Shown: positions 63,101 to 64,000 of the stretch, one piece after another | How positions within the stretch are numbered: the stretch's first letter is position 1 | Layout of the letters: each line of letters starts with the position of its first letter | From: Reclinomonas americana ATCC 50394 | Taxonomy: Eukaryota > Jakobida > Jakobea > Jakobida | Length of the DNA: 64,000 nucleotides | Assembly: GCA_048213135.1 (NCBI GenBank) | Contig: PS015015.1 | Coordinates: 96,925-160,924 of the forward strand | Reading direction: 5' to 3' | Program-made: the position numbers and the translations under genes | The notes under the pieces: model-generated | Told to the model about the DNA's origin: nothing | The model's input: only the letters and a program-made list of their open reading frames with translations | Databases searched by the model: none

Positions 63101-64000
63101 TCAGCAACCGAACTGGATGGTGACGTTGCTGTTGATGGCGATGTTGCTCAGAGAGATGTCGAGTGTCTTGAGCGTGGAATCGAACTTGAAGGCCGTTTGC
63201 ACATTGTTCACCTGCACCGTGCACACATTCGGCACGCCAAACACCTGCACCTCGCCCAGTTGCATCTGTGCCGCCGGCTTGTACCTGATGGGGACAGACA
63301 ATTGACAGAGTTAGTCTCTAGTGAAAAGAATGTGAGGCGGAAGAGAGGAATGGAACGCACTGATCAAACACGGCGCGCGACGAGAGCTGCCACTTGGTGC
63401 TGGAGACCGATTGCACCGCCATCTGCACCAACGTGTACGTGCTCGTCGAGAGGCTGTCGAGAGAGTCGCCGTCGTCAATGTACAGCTCGCCCTGCGCGGC
63501 GCCGTTCTGATCGAGGCCGACCAGGAACTGGAACGGGTTGCGACGGGTGGCGGCAGTGGTCAGTGCGGGCGCCTGAGCCGGCACAATAGTGCCACCGCGC
63601 ATAAAGACAGGGATGACCGTCAGTGGTGCGGAGATCGTCTGGTACGAGCCAGCACCCGACACCTCGCCGCCGGTCCAGTAGTTGTACCAGCGAGTGTTGG
63701 CCGGAAGATATGCCGACACCGAGGTCGCGCCCTGCGTGAGCACAGGCACCACCATCAGAGCCGAACCTGCGTGTTGGGGGAAGGGCAGTGAGTGTGTGTG
63801 TCTGCGCAGAGAGCGTGGAAAAGTGGTTGGTCGCGGGGTAGGCACTCACCGACCATGAACTGACGATCGATGTAAGGCAGCGACGACTCGCTGTCGTTGG
63901 GGAACTCCCAGAACAGAGCACGCCACACGGTGGAGCCCTGCGACGACGCGCGGAAGAAGAGCGTGTAGTAGTACGGCAGAATGCGGTAGCGGTTGAGGAG
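63101..64000 (-). CDS. Glycoside hydrolase family 31 alpha-glucosidase, C-terminal part
   Basis: Minus-strand gene entering from the right edge. The first visible exon (64000-63850) reads LLNRYRILPYYYTLFFRAS then ALFWEFPNDSESS and YIDRQFMVG. This is the end of the GH31 TIM barrel (RY-LLPY-YTLf; -F-fP-D; D-QFm-G). The next exon (about 63767-63361) carries ALMVVPVLTQGATSVSAYLP, RWYNYWTGGEV, APLTVIPVFMRGGTIVPAQA and LYIDDGDSLD, the proximal C-terminal beta domain. The last exon (about 63285-63101) is the distal beta domain, ending VTIQFGC. These features match lysosomal acid alpha-glucosidase and ER glucosidase II alpha-type enzymes. The catalytic Asp residues lie outside the window. Confidence 0.9.

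Overview
The window is nuclear DNA of a unicellular eukaryote. Almost every gene is cut into short exons (about 60-400 bp) by short GT...AG introns (about 45-250 bp). The gene content is eukaryotic: importin-alpha-type ARM repeats, PARP, PIG-X, an ER M28 peptidase, a GPI/ER secretory set, NHL and EF-hand proteins. There is no operon structure and no bacterial signal. The DNA is moderately GC-rich, gene-dense and full of (CA)n/(CT)n microsatellites that sit mainly inside introns. Nothing here fixes the lineage; I would say only 'intron-rich protist'. Nine runs of N interrupt the sequence and cut several genes. All gene models below were spliced by eye, so exon edges are proposals.

Layout. 1-8.3 kb: a caprin-like gene (minus, runs off the left edge), a 213-aa two-helix membrane protein with a Cys-rich tail (plus), a secreted NHL-repeat protein (plus), and a Mog1/PsbP-like protein (minus). 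8.6-12.7 kb: a SWIM zinc-finger protein with Cys clusters of the kind found with KDZ-type transposons. 13.4-15.4 kb: a polytopic membrane protein. 15.9-21.1 kb: a short ARM-repeat protein (minus), an ADP-ribosylglycohydrolase with altered metal-site motifs (plus), and an unknown Arg/Pro/Thr-rich protein (minus). 21.3-33.0 kb: PIG-X (plus), a giant NHL/EF-hand protein (minus, about 7.2 kb), and a DyP peroxidase joined to an EF-hand (plus). 33.2-43.2 kb: an F-box/WD40-type protein and a large STAND NTPase with TPRs. 43.3-53.1 kb: an LRR protein (minus), ERMP1-type ER peptidase and a BRCT-WGR-PARP (both plus). 53.2-60.8 kb: three neighbouring genes for secreted or disordered proteins made of alternating acidic and Arg-rich blocks. 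60.9-64 kb: a membrane protein disulfide isomerase (plus) and a GH31 alpha-glucosidase (minus, runs off the right edge).

Connections. Several products act in the secretory pathway (PIG-X, ERMP1-like peptidase, TMX-type disulfide isomerase, GH31), but the genes are on both strands with separate promoters, so this is neighbourhood rather than an operon. The least explained region is 53-61 kb: signal peptides followed by Asp/Glu-rich and Arg/Ser-rich blocks, with short C-terminal helices that look alike. That pattern suggests an extracellular polyampholyte family (matrix, biomineral or adhesive), which is inference only.
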